In this document: in pieces, positions 46,766 through 55,318 of the stretch
Numbering within the stretch: the first letter of the stretch is position 1
Layout: every line of letters starts with the position of its first letter
Origin: a virus
IMG/VR virus record: IMGVR_UViG_3300032275_000189
Coordinates: 1-62,447 of that record
DNA: 62,447 nucleotides
Reading direction: 5' to 3' (one strand)
Notes under the pieces: model-generated
The model's database searches: none
What the model saw: only the letters and a program-made list of their open reading frames with translations
What the model was told of the DNA's origin: nothing
Made by a program: the position numbers and the translations under genes

Positions 46766-47197
46766 ATGTCGCTAGTGGTTCCAAATATTTCCGATGTTCT
46801 CATGCTTCAATACATTGTGAACATGATTGGGCAAGACGGCGGTGCTGCCCCTTCGGGCGGTCAACGTCTGCTTCGCCTTTTCACAAATAATTTGACGCCC
46901 GGTAAAACAACCGATTTGGCTGCAAATATCACTGAAGCAACAGCCCCAACTGGCTATATCCCCTATACAATGTTAGGGAGCGGTTGGACCACTACTTCTT
47001 CATTTGGTGTAAATTCCGCAGTATACAGCGAGCATACTTTTTCATTTACGACAGGTGTGACCATTTACGGATACTACGTTACTACAATTGAAGGTACACC
47101 TAGATTATTGTGGGTGGAAAGATTTTCCACGGCTCCGTACACTTTGCCAGCAGGCGGTGGCGAGATCGCAATATCCCCACGCTTTACACTTAATTGA
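46766..47197 (+). CDS. Beta-rich virion protein
   Basis: The 143-residue protein (MSLVVPNISDVLMLQYIV) is rich in Thr, Gly, Ser and aromatic residues and has the look of small phage structural or fibre-type proteins (AANITEATAPTGYIPY; TIYGYYVTT). AAGGAAG precedes the ATG, and a terminator follows. Position in the virion unknown. Confidence 0.65.
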   Translation: MSLVVPNISDVLMLQYIVNMIGQDGGAAPSGGQRLLRLFTNNLTPGKTTDLAANITEATAPTGYIPYTMLGSGWTTTSSFGVNSAVYSEHTFSFTTGVTIYGYYVTTIEGTPRLLWVERFSTAPYTLPAGGGEIAISPRFTLN

Positions 47198-47224
47198 TTT
47201 TCAGCTTTGACTATTGAATTTATG

Positions 47225-47256
47225 AAAACCCATCCTGAAAAGGATGGGTTTTTTTC
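47225..47256 (+). terminator. Rho-independent terminator
   Basis: A 12-bp stem (47225-47236 with 47241-47252), a GAAA loop and a T tail, 28 bp after the 46766 gene. Confidence 0.88.
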
Positions 47257-47309
47257 GTTTGCGCACTACGCTTCCAAATTTCCGCTGTGTACATTCCAAG
47301 ACTAACAAA

Positions 47310-47318
47310 CTATATACC
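47310..47318 (+). promoter_or_regulatory. Late-promoter-like box CTATATACC, directly before ATG
   Basis: CTATATA ends five bases before the ATG at 47322. There is no ribosome site. Confidence 0.45.
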
Positions 47319-47321
47319 AAC

Positions 47322-47864
47322 ATGGGACTGAAGAACTTAGACGGAACACCGTATCAATTGCGTGGAAGCGTGCAGATGTTTGATCCAAATGATCGAACGC
47401 ACGATCTTTTCAATCTGTGGGATCAAGAAGCGATCTTACGGGGTGGATCGCCGCTTTACTACTATGAAGTGGTTATCACCCCTAACATGATTGATCCGGT
47501 GTATTTGGAAGCTCGTGGTAAATTGTTTTCAAACAACCCTGTTCAATTATGGTGTAACTACGAGCCAATTCCTTCACAAAACCTAATCAATCAGTTTGGC
47601 ATTGATGCCCCCGACGAAATGAAATTCGAGCTTAACTACCGATCTGTACTCCAGAACGTCGGGCATCCACCCAAAATTGGATCAAGGTTGTTTACCCCAC
47701 ACCTTAGAGAGAATTGGGTTATTGTTCAAAGAAACCTGGGCGAGTTCAAGCTATGGGGCGCACTCCGTATTGAACTGATTTGCCAACGATTCCAGGAAGA
47801 CGTGGTAACAGGCGAAGGCAAAGTTACACAAAAACAACCAGATTTGAAAATCAAAATCGTTTAA
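47322..47864 (+). CDS. Neck protein, T4 gp14-like (tentative)
   Basis: The 180-residue protein has the spread-out pattern of T4-type gp14 neck proteins: a central FGIDAPDEMKFELNYRSVL, then PPKIGSRLFTPHLRENWVIV and a C-terminal LWGALRIELICQRFQ. It would sit with gp13 at the head-tail joint. The start at 47322 agrees with the paralogous start of the 46720 gene, although no ribosome site is visible. The identification rests on pattern only. Confidence 0.6.
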   Translation: MGLKNLDGTPYQLRGSVQMFDPNDRTHDLFNLWDQEAILRGGSPLYYYEVVITPNMIDPVYLEARGKLFSNNPVQLWCNYEPIPSQNLINQFGIDAPDEMKFELNYRSVLQNVGHPPKIGSRLFTPHLRENWVIVQRNLGEFKLWGALRIELICQRFQEDVVTGEGKVTQKQPDLKIKIV

Positions 47865-47876
47865 TCGAGGACCACA

Positions 47877-48314
47877 ATGAAATCGTTTTATCAGTTCTAT
47901 CAGAAAATGCTAAAGGAAGCCGTTCCTGGCGCTCCTCCCGTTCCTGGTCAACCACCAGCCGCTCCTGGCGCTCCTCCGGCTCCTGGTGCTGCTCCTGGAC
48001 AACCAGCCCCAGGTCAGCCGAATGCACCGGCTGCACCAATACAAGGTGGACAAACCGCACCACCAGTGCCTCCGAACCCAATGTCTGATCCTAAAATTGC
48101 TCAGGCGTTCCAGACGATCTCTGGCATTAAAGACCAGAAAATTCAGCAGGCGTTTCAACAATTCCAGAAAGCCGCTGGAATCCAGCCTGGAGGTTCCCCA
48201 CAACAAAGTCCAGCATCGCCGCAAGCTCCGGCTTCTCCAGGTCCAGGACAGCCGCAGGCTCAACCACAGGGTCAGCCGGGTCAACCCGGTCAACCTGGAC
48301 AACCTCAAAGGTAG
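47877..48314 (+). CDS. Tagged Pro/Gln/Gly-rich protein
   Basis: The 145-residue protein starts MKSFYQFYQKMLKEA; Leu12-Lys13-Glu14 fits the prohead-protease site. Behind it are Pro/Gly/Ala/Gln repeats on both sides of one short helical segment (DPKIAQAFQTISGIKDQKIQ, about 67-90). It resembles the repeat protein at the left edge of the window. Expected to be disordered. An internal head protein is the likely role. Confidence 0.7.
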   Translation: MKSFYQFYQKMLKEAVPGAPPVPGQPPAAPGAPPAPGAAPGQPAPGQPNAPAAPIQGGQTAPPVPPNPMSDPKIAQAFQTISGIKDQKIQQAFQQFQKAAGIQPGGSPQQSPASPQAPASPGPGQPQAQPQGQPGQPGQPGQPQR

Positions 48315-48421
48315 GCTGAGGCTTGAACAAAGCTGGTTGGTGAACACGGCCAAAGAACATTTGTGGTAATTTCGGTTTCGGGAAAGAAGTTATAGGCGGG
48401 CCAATGATGAACACTGGTTGC

Positions 48422-49270
48422 CTATGACTTCTCTTCTTTATCTTGAATGCCTTCATCTTTCCTCTTCATGACCAATTTGCCACGGAATTTCTTTTTGTTT
48501 TCAATCTTGTTTGCTACGGCATCAATAAACTCTTGAACGCCTTTTGCACCGTTCTTATTGAAAACAGCACTTAGCACCTTGTATTTGTCATCAAAGTTAT
48601 GGCCCAAATGGTCATGCCAATCATTGTTGACAAATCTCTTGCAATATTTACCTAGCTTGTCATCAGTTGTTGCACGCTGGGTTGCTTCAGCAATAGTCAT
48701 TTCTTTAATGTCATAGCTGACCTTCTTGGGAAGAACGAGAGCCTGACCGTATGGTTCGCCCTTCCTAAAGATTAGAGTTTGCCCTGGCATGGGATTTTTG
48801 AAAACCACAAAGAAGATTTTGGGCCACCATTCGGTCTGAATATGGCCCGGCAAACAACAGGGAACTGTGTATGTGGAATCAGTGTAGTACCTTGGGTGAC
48901 ATTCTGTTCTAAGAATGTACCCTGTCGGCACTTTAATATCGAGGGCCGAAGTCATGCCGAAGTGTCCTGGTGCGAAACACATGAAAGGCGGCAAAGAAAC
49001 ATCGGGACATTCTTTTTGTTCTTCGGTGAAATCACCATCAAATACAACTTGGTCATTAACCATGCTGACTCGGCACTCTGTTTCAAATGGGTAACAGAGT
49101 TCCAGTCCATAAGTGGCACCATCAACGAATGGTGGACAATGCCACGGCTGTGGTTTGTCGCCAGTGGCATGATCGTTAGGTTCACCAGCCCAGCCGGGAA
49201 TTTGAAGTTTGATTGGTCGAGGAGGAACGCCCTTGTACCACGACCGATATTTGATTTCGAGCTTATCCAT
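48422..49270 (-). CDS. Uncharacterised conserved-looking protein
   Basis: The 282-residue protein has a distinctive run of motifs (PGWAGEPNDH, PQPWHCPPFVDGATYGLEL, FAPGHFGM) in a beta-rich core, with His, Cys and Trp that could bind a metal, and a charged C-terminal tail. I think it belongs to a widespread phage/bacterial family of unknown function but cannot name it firmly. It diverges from the tail operon at 49310. Confidence 0.7.
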   Translation of the reverse strand: MDKLEIKYRSWYKGVPPRPIKLQIPGWAGEPNDHATGDKPQPWHCPPFVDGATYGLELCYPFETECRVSMVNDQVVFDGDFTEEQKECPDVSLPPFMCFAPGHFGMTSALDIKVPTGYILRTECHPRYYTDSTYTVPCCLPGHIQTEWWPKIFFVVFKNPMPGQTLIFRKGEPYGQALVLPKKVSYDIKEMTIAEATQRATTDDKLGKYCKRFVNNDWHDHLGHNFDDKYKVLSAVFNKNGAKGVQEFIDAVANKIENKKKFRGKLVMKRKDEGIQDKEEKS

Positions 49271-49309
49271 ATTTGACTTTCACCTGAATAACTAATTATA
49301 GGAGAAACA

Positions 49310-50311
49310 ATGAGCAGCACCAATAACCCAAATCATCAGCAAAGAAATCTGGACAATTGCGCTGTGCCAGGAATTCCTGCGGACGTAAATCTCGATCCTT
49401 CTCCTCCGTACTGTGGCAAAGACCCAGAACGTGACGCAGACAATCGAAGAGGAATCAATGACGACAGTTTGAATTTCCTCAAAGACGAAACAATGAAAAA
49501 AACTGGCTTCGGGTCCAGAGTTGACTGCGACCCGATGCAGCGTGGTTTCATTATTAACGATCTGGAGAATCCTGAGCGGAATGTCCTCTATCGTTATTCT
49601 AAATCAATTCGTGGCACAGATGAAGCCATGTTGGATATGTTTAACAACATTGTCGTCATTGACGAGGACGGCAAGGCTTGGCCAATCCCTGTGATGTTAG
49701 GACCGCCAGAGAAAGCGGTTGCTGCAATCGTGCAAGACAATGTTCATAAGGACGAGACATTAGTTGTTGACCGTCTCAAGTTGCCACTGCTGGCTTTGAC
49801 GCAAACGCAAATTGATTATGATCTTGATCGCTATACATACCACAAAGCAATCAATCTATTTCGCAACAGCAGCAATGGTCGTCCAGGTTTGGCGATTAGC
49901 GAAAAATATAACAAAGACACCATATTCGGTTTGGCAAGAGGCGTTCCAGTAAATATTGGCTATTCAATCACGGCATGGACCATGTACCGTGAAGATATGA
50001 ATCAGATAGTGGAACAAATTCTAACAAAATTCAGCCATGCGGCATACATACGAGTAACAGGTGTCCCTTGGGAGGTCATGGTCAAGCTGGACTCTATTGC
50101 TAACAACCTGGAAGTTGAGCCGGGCGATCAAGCAATTAGAGTAATTAAATACGAATTTAATATGACGGCTCAGACCTATATACCTCAACCGATTGAACGC
50201 AAGAAGGCAGTCCTAAAAATGAAGATTGACTTTGTTGACGGTATGACCGAGGAAGAAATAACTGAGGTTATGGCGAGAATAGAAGAATCTGTCAAGGAAT
50301 TAGAATGCTAG
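49310..50311 (+). CDS. Tail sheath stabiliser, T4 gp15-like
   Basis: The 333-residue protein shows the gp15 pattern: DMFNNIVVIDEDG, WPIPVMLGPPEKA, LKLPLLALTQTQIDYDLDR and above all NIGYSITAWTMYREDMNQI followed by VEQILTKF, which lines up with the equivalent gp15 segment of T4. It forms the ring at the top of the tail. It starts the tail operon, with AGGAGAAAC before the ATG, and its position before the sheath gene matches T4 order (15, 18, 19). The N-terminal 60 residues are an extra polar extension. Confidence 0.75.
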   Translation: MSSTNNPNHQQRNLDNCAVPGIPADVNLDPSPPYCGKDPERDADNRRGINDDSLNFLKDETMKKTGFGSRVDCDPMQRGFIINDLENPERNVLYRYSKSIRGTDEAMLDMFNNIVVIDEDGKAWPIPVMLGPPEKAVAAIVQDNVHKDETLVVDRLKLPLLALTQTQIDYDLDRYTYHKAINLFRNSSNGRPGLAISEKYNKDTIFGLARGVPVNIGYSITAWTMYREDMNQIVEQILTKFSHAAYIRVTGVPWEVMVKLDSIANNLEVEPGDQAIRVIKYEFNMTAQTYIPQPIERKKAVLKMKIDFVDGMTEEEITEVMARIEESVKELEC

Positions 50312-50526
50312 AAATAAAAAACAAACAGAAGTTTCCGGTTCAATTAGTCATAAGGTCGAGGACGGCTCCACGCTCTTTCACGGTATTGAATGTACCAGGA
50401 ATAGGTTGCGGAAAAAATATTTATCTTCTCGAAGATGAAAGATCAACTGAATACATAGATAGAGCAGAAAAGGATGGATTGATTTCCACAAGGCACATAC
50501 CAAACAAGTTAAGAAAGGGAGAATAA
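50305..50526 (+). CDS. Small protein between gp15-like and sheath genes
   Basis: The 73-residue protein starts inside the end of the gp15-like gene and ends 4 bp before the sheath gene. It has a beta-rich start (EIKNKQKFPVQLVIRS) and a basic helix. No family recognised. Its place suggests a tail-assembly helper. Confidence 0.6.
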   Translation: MLEIKNKQKFPVQLVIRSRTAPRSFTVLNVPGIGCGKNIYLLEDERSTEYIDRAEKDGLISTRHIPNKLRKGE

Positions 50527-50530
50527 GACT

Positions 50531-52894
50531 ATGGCGATTCTACAGGGGTTCCCGCCTTCTAACACCATTAGCCCAAGTGTTAGAATCACTGAGAAAGACT
50601 TGAGCTACATTGCTCCTGACCAGTCCTTCCACCGTGCGGGCTTGGTCGGCTTTGCTTCTAAGGGTCCAATAAATTTGCCGACTCTTATTGCAACAAACCG
50701 TCAATTGCACGTTACATTTGGCAATCCACACCCGGACGTTGGCGATCCGTTCCTCATTTACGCAGCCGAGCAGTATTTGCTTGTTGCCAATGAGTTATTC
50801 ATCGTTCGAGTTGCGGATACCGATCCGGTCAGTGATGAACAGGCACTATCCGCCACGGTTGATGTTCCTGCTGCTGGCACATTGGTAAAGATTGAATCAG
50901 CTTACGCAGGAGTGAGCGGGTCATATACGTTTGACGCAGACTCATTCTTCCGCTGGAGACTGAATGGCAATCTGTCCGCTAAGACACTGGTTGTCTTGAC
51001 AGGGACTTACTTAGTTCAAGAAGTCGTTGATGACTTGAACACACAACTCGACTTTGAAAACGACGGCATTCAGTTCTACAAGACAGGAACAGGCACAATT
51101 GGTGTTAAAACCATTTGGGCATATGGACCTGACGCTTCTTTGGAATTGGTTTCGGTTCAGGACGCCATTTATGGCAAAACAGTCTTGGCCGGAAACCCAA
51201 CTGGCCTTGGTACTGGCATGACTCAAGCATCGGTTACTGGCTCAATGGCTATGTATCCTAACGTGGCATATCAGACTCCTGGTGTTTACGACTTCACAGG
51301 TCTAACAGGTTTGAATCTTCAGATGGTTGTAGACGGCACGGACAACGTGCTGATCGACGGCGTTGTTCAAGTAATTGACCTGTCGGCTCTCGAAGGCGCA
51401 TCGAATGTCATCGCTGATGTCATTATCGCCATCAATGCTGAAAAGGTTGAAAACGGCGGCACTCTCCCAGGTGGTTGGACGGCTGTAGCAGTTGGCAACA
51501 ACGTACAGTTCAACACAAATCACACTGGAAACGATGCACGTCTTCGCATTAAGCCAGACAGCACAGCAGAAGCACTATTCGGCATCGACACATCAACACA
51601 CGGTGGCTCAAGCCCAGAAGGTGTCACTGGTGCCGTTGGCATTGCAACATACGGTATCGTAACTGGCGCTGTGAACAACACCGGCAGCATCTCGTTCTCC
51701 GTCAATGCTGACAGCCCTGGCATCGAAGGCAGTCAGACTCAGATCAGAATTACAAACGACGTTCGTGAAGACCACTTTATTATCGAAATCTTCAATAACG
51801 GCGTATCGGTAGAAGCATGGGGCAACTTGACAAAGAACCAGACAAGTCGGTTCTATGTTGAAACTTACATGGCTCTGGTTTCGGATTTCATCCGAATCAG
51901 CGACAACACTGCTGAAGGTGCTGGTCCTTTGGACGGTATTTACAGCTTGTCTGGTGGATCGGACGGCATTCCGTCTGACCCGGACTTACAGGACGCTTTG
52001 ATTATCGGCAATCAGATCGGCTACACCGGCATCTACACGATGTCCGAGCCAGAGCAGATCGACATCGACCTCATCGCTGTTCCTGGTCACTCCAGCACCA
52101 GTGTAGTAACGGCCCTGTTGGACTTCTGCCAGAACACCCGTATGGACTGCTTGGCGATCATTGATCCTCCATTCGGTCTGACGGTTGGTGAAATCGTAGC
52201 GTGGCAGAACGGTACTCACCCACTGAACCTCACACGTTTTGACTCGGACTTTGGTGCATTGTACTGGCCTTGGGTTAAGATTCGTGACAACTTCAACCGG
52301 GTTGACGTTTGGGTTCCACCTAGCGGCTCAATCATGGCAGTTATCGCTCGAAGCGATTTCTTGTCGGCTCCTTGGTTTGCTCCGGCTGGTATGAATCGTG
52401 GTATCGTTCCGGCGATCACCGACGTTTACAACCGTCCGACGCTTGCAGAGCGTGACTTGATGTACGGAAATCGTAACTGCATCAACCCAATCGTTCACTT
52501 CAATGATGTTGACGGCTTCTTGGTTTGGGGTCAAAAGACCCTGCAACGCCGCCCAACAGCTTTGGACCGTGTAAACGTGCGTCGATTGATGTTTTACCTA
52601 GAGAAACGAATTCGCTCTGCGAGCCGTCAGCTTCTATTCGATCCAAACGACGAGACGTTCCAGCGCAAGTTTGTAAGCATTGCTTCGCAGATTTTGCGTG
52701 AGGTTCAGGTGGGTCGGGGCGTTACCGACTTCATCATCAAGGCCGATGCTGAATTGAATACTCCTGATGTAATCGACCGTAATGAGTTCCGGGCGCAAAT
52801 TGGCGTTCAGCCAACAAGAGCCGCTGAATTCATCTTCATCGAGTTCTCGATTCACAGAACAGGCAGCTTCACCGAGAACGCAGATACCTTCTAA
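50531..52894 (+). CDS. Contractile tail sheath protein, T4 gp18-like
   Basis: The 787-residue protein has the sheath layout: the N-terminal linker SVRITEKDLSYIAPDQS, then AGLVGFASKGPINLPTLI; variable surface domains in the middle (about 100-500, Gly/Thr/Asn-rich); and the conserved C-terminal core with LDRVNVRRLMFYLEKRI followed by RSASRQLLFDPND and a final FIFIEFSIHR strand that bonds to neighbours. It is longer than T4 gp18 (659), the extra being in the outer domains. It forms the contracting outer tube of the tail. Confidence 0.93.
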   Translation: MAILQGFPPSNTISPSVRITEKDLSYIAPDQSFHRAGLVGFASKGPINLPTLIATNRQLHVTFGNPHPDVGDPFLIYAAEQYLLVANELFIVRVADTDPVSDEQALSATVDVPAAGTLVKIESAYAGVSGSYTFDADSFFRWRLNGNLSAKTLVVLTGTYLVQEVVDDLNTQLDFENDGIQFYKTGTGTIGVKTIWAYGPDASLELVSVQDAIYGKTVLAGNPTGLGTGMTQASVTGSMAMYPNVAYQTPGVYDFTGLTGLNLQMVVDGTDNVLIDGVVQVIDLSALEGASNVIADVIIAINAEKVENGGTLPGGWTAVAVGNNVQFNTNHTGNDARLRIKPDSTAEALFGIDTSTHGGSSPEGVTGAVGIATYGIVTGAVNNTGSISFSVNADSPGIEGSQTQIRITNDVREDHFIIEIFNNGVSVEAWGNLTKNQTSRFYVETYMALVSDFIRISDNTAEGAGPLDGIYSLSGGSDGIPSDPDLQDALIIGNQIGYTGIYTMSEPEQIDIDLIAVPGHSSTSVVTALLDFCQNTRMDCLAIIDPPFGLTVGEIVAWQNGTHPLNLTRFDSDFGALYWPWVKIRDNFNRVDVWVPPSGSIMAVIARSDFLSAPWFAPAGMNRGIVPAITDVYNRPTLAERDLMYGNRNCINPIVHFNDVDGFLVWGQKTLQRRPTALDRVNVRRLMFYLEKRIRSASRQLLFDPNDETFQRKFVSIASQILREVQVGRGVTDFIIKADAELNTPDVIDRNEFRAQIGVQPTRAAEFIFIEFSIHRTGSFTENADTF

Positions 52895-52935
52895 CAAACT
52901 GGCTCAAATAGAGAGTAGACCACAAGGAGATAATT

Positions 52936-53535
52936 ATGGCAAGATCAGGTGCTGGGCGTGATATGGGATTGGGCCAATTGGCCGGTCCCGATCTAGTCTT
53001 CAAAAGAAAATACAGATGGACATTTGAAGTTCAGCCGTACTGCGGCGGTACAACATCGTTGATCCCTGCTCACTTCGTAAAGTTGGCTTCACGGCCTAAC
53101 CTAACGGTTGAAGAAACGGAAATCAATTTCTTGCATGGCAAGATGTGGATTCCGGGCAAGGGAAGTTGGGAAACCATTACTGTTACTTACTATGACATTG
53201 GTAACGGCGGCAATGGTATCACAGGTTTGTTCAGTTGGTTAGCAACGGTTTACAACTTCACCGATCCAATCGGTCTGCACCAGTCCTCGAAGAGAGGAGC
53301 AGGTCCAGGATCGTCTGGATATTCCGCAGACGGCACATTGTTGCTATTTGATGGTTGCGGTGTTGCAATGGAACAGTGGAACCTAAGTCATATGTGGCCA
53401 CAGGCCATTAACTTTGGCGAACTGGACTATTCTTCTTCGGAAGAAGTAACGGTTGAATTGACGCTTCGCTACAGCGAAGTACAGTATATTCCACTTTGCG
53501 GTGGTCAAGTCAATCCTTGCTGTGCAGGCTGCTAA
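52936..53535 (+). CDS. Tail tube protein, T4 gp19-like (copy 1)
   Basis: The 199-residue protein has the tube pattern: RKYRWTFEVQP near 29, LASRPNLTVEETEI near 51, the W-x-P-G-K-x-x-W-E turn and the QAINFGELDYSSSEEVTVEL strand. It should stack as the inner tail tube. AAGGAGA precedes the ATG. The C-terminus holds Cys residues (NPCCAGC). It is the copy closest to the sheath gene and so probably the main tube subunit. Confidence 0.9.
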   Translation: MARSGAGRDMGLGQLAGPDLVFKRKYRWTFEVQPYCGGTTSLIPAHFVKLASRPNLTVEETEINFLHGKMWIPGKGSWETITVTYYDIGNGGNGITGLFSWLATVYNFTDPIGLHQSSKRGAGPGSSGYSADGTLLLFDGCGVAMEQWNLSHMWPQAINFGELDYSSSEEVTVELTLRYSEVQYIPLCGGQVNPCCAGC

Positions 53536-53559
53536 TCGACCTACAGATAGGATATACCC

Positions 53560-54375
53560 ATGCCAAGATCAAGTATACCCGTGCCAAAATCATGGACACC
53601 AAGATCAAGGGATATGGGTCTTGGACATCTTGCGGACTCAGACCTTGTATTCAAGCGCAAATATAGATGGGCGTTTGAAGTACAAGGTCTTGTCCGTGGG
53701 GATGTGCCATCTCATTATGTAAAGCTGGCCGCTCGACCCAACCTCAATGTCGAAGAAACAGAAATCAATTACCTGCATGGAACCGATTGGATTCCAGGTA
53801 AAGGTAAATGGGAAACTATTTCTGTTACCTACTACGACACCAATGCGGTAGCCATGAAACCCCTCTGGGACTGGCTCGCTTCAGTTTACAACTTCACCGA
53901 TGCAGTCGGATTACACCAAGCGTCAACAAGAAGATCATATGCCGGAATGGGTGTATTGAAGCTCTTTGATGGTTGCGGCACGACTATGGAAACGTGGAAA
54001 TTATACAATGTTTGGCCTCAAGGAATCAACTTCGGCGAATTAGATTATTCGTCATCAGAAGAAGTGGATATTGAACTAACCCTGCGATACAGTGCCGTTG
54101 AAGTATTGCAAAATTGCGGTGCGCCAATCAACCCCGCTTGTGGTGGTTGCTTAGGCATTTCCGTTGGCGGCAACAATAGTTTCAACAATTTTCCTTTGAT
54201 GCCACCAGAAACACTCCCGTTGGGAGCAGGAATTGGCAGTGGTCAAGGATCGCTAAATCCAGGATTGGTTGGTGGAAACGTGAACTTTTTATATGCCAAT
54301 GTTGGTCTTGGTGGAATTCCTTTGAATTCTTCTGCCTTGAATATTCAACTAAGAGTCCCTGGAGCAAGGTTTTAA
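53560..54375 (+). CDS. Tail tube paralogue with Gly/Asn-rich extension (copy 2)
   Basis: The 271-residue protein repeats the copy 1 fold almost word for word (ARPNLNVEETEINYLHG, NFGELDYSSSEEVDIELT) but has a longer N-terminus and a 70-residue Gly/Asn/Leu/Pro-rich C-terminal extension after CGGC. The extension could line the tube or project from a tail end, as in phages with a special tail-tip or terminator tube protein. AGGAT lies upstream. Confidence 0.88.
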   Translation: MPRSSIPVPKSWTPRSRDMGLGHLADSDLVFKRKYRWAFEVQGLVRGDVPSHYVKLAARPNLNVEETEINYLHGTDWIPGKGKWETISVTYYDTNAVAMKPLWDWLASVYNFTDAVGLHQASTRRSYAGMGVLKLFDGCGTTMETWKLYNVWPQGINFGELDYSSSEEVDIELTLRYSAVEVLQNCGAPINPACGGCLGISVGGNNSFNNFPLMPPETLPLGAGIGSGQGSLNPGLVGGNVNFLYANVGLGGIPLNSSALNIQLRVPGARF

Positions 54376-54383
54376 GGTAAATC

Positions 54384-55028
54384 ATGGCACGTAGCGGCAA
54401 CGGCAGAAACATGGGCTTTGACTTTGGGCTAGAAGACCCAAATGCTTGCTTCAAAAGAAAGAACCGCTGGTTATTCAAAATTGAAGACGTGAGCGCAGAC
54501 GGAGTAAGTTCTTTACCTCCATCTAAGGCTGCACGTCCTTCGCTGTCCTTCAAGGAAATTGAAGTTCAACACTTAAATGAAACAGTGTATTATCCTGGCA
54601 AACCTGAATGGAAGCCAATAACACTGACTCTTTATGATCTGAAGAAAAATTCACTCAATCCCGTATTTGAATGGCTGTCCGAGCTTTATGATCCACGATC
54701 CAACAGTCAATACGGACCATCATGTGATGGATTCAAGAAGCCACAAGCCACGTTAGAACTTTACGATGGATGTGGCACAAAGATTGAAACTTGGGTTTTC
54801 GAGACTGTTTGGCCGCAGGCCGTAGAATTTGGCGACTTAGATATGTCCACCAGTGAACTAATCACTTGCGATTTAACCCTCAGATATGACCGAGCTTACA
54901 TCGAAAATGGCGGTGGCGGCGGTGGCGGTGGTGGTGGTGGTGGTGGTGGTGGTGGTTCTGCTGCACTAAGCTATCAAGAATTTTTAAGACTACAGCGTGA
55001 AAGAAATAGAAATTTGATTATTACTTAA
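54384..55028 (+). CDS. Tail tube paralogue with polyglycine linker (copy 3)
   Basis: The 214-residue protein keeps the tube core (RKNRWLFKIEDV, ARPSLSFKEIEVQHLN, the YPGKPEW turn, AVEFGDLDMSTSELITCDL) but is more diverged. After residue 177 it has 17 glycines in a row, then a basic helical tail (ALSYQEFLRLQRERNRN). The linker looks like a flexible tether for the final helix, perhaps to bind a baseplate or tail-end partner. Confidence 0.85.
   Translation: MARSGNGRNMGFDFGLEDPNACFKRKNRWLFKIEDVSADGVSSLPPSKAARPSLSFKEIEVQHLNETVYYPGKPEWKPITLTLYDLKKNSLNPVFEWLSELYDPRSNSQYGPSCDGFKKPQATLELYDGCGTKIETWVFETVWPQAVEFGDLDMSTSELITCDLTLRYDRAYIENGGGGGGGGGGGGGGGGSAALSYQEFLRLQRERNRNLIIT
54911..54957. repeat. GGT/GGC trinucleotide tract coding polyglycine
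   Basis: A run of GGC/GGT codons encodes 17 consecutive glycines inside tube copy 3. It is prone to slippage in steps of 3 bp, which keeps the frame. Confidence 0.9.
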
Positions 55029-55303
55029 TCTTCGCCATCTTTTTCTTCCTCTTCTTCCTCTTCTTCGCTCATTTCTCTTTTCAATAGTTCTTGACATGCG
55101 TTTATTGCATCTTCAAGTTCTTTCGGTTTACATTTGAGAACACGGCAGGCTCCACTTTTGTTGAGTCTGCCTTTTTTTGTGTATACTTTGCCGTCGTTTA
55201 GCAGGAAGGCATCAACAAGATTGCCGTACCCACTATCAATCAACTTTTGAATCAGTTCCTGATTCTCAAGTTGAGCGAATGAATTACTGATATAATTTAC
55301 CAT
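55025..55303 (-). CDS. Small acidic-tailed protein
   Basis: The 92-residue protein has a helical N-terminus, a mid-part with GKVYTKKGRLNKSGACRVL (basic, possibly nucleic-acid binding) and a C-terminal run of eight glutamates. ATG 55303 has GAGGAAT. It converges with tube copy 3 by 4 bp and starts just after the sigma-gene terminator. Function unknown. Confidence 0.65.
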   Translation of the reverse strand: MVNYISNSFAQLENQELIQKLIDSGYGNLVDAFLLNDGKVYTKKGRLNKSGACRVLKCKPKELEDAINACQELLKREMSEEEEEEEEKDGED

Positions 55304-55318
55304 ATTCCTCACAATCAA

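Noticed and set aside
48779-49276. A 165-residue plus-strand frame
   Set aside because: It is antisense to the 48422 gene, which shows protein-like motifs throughout.
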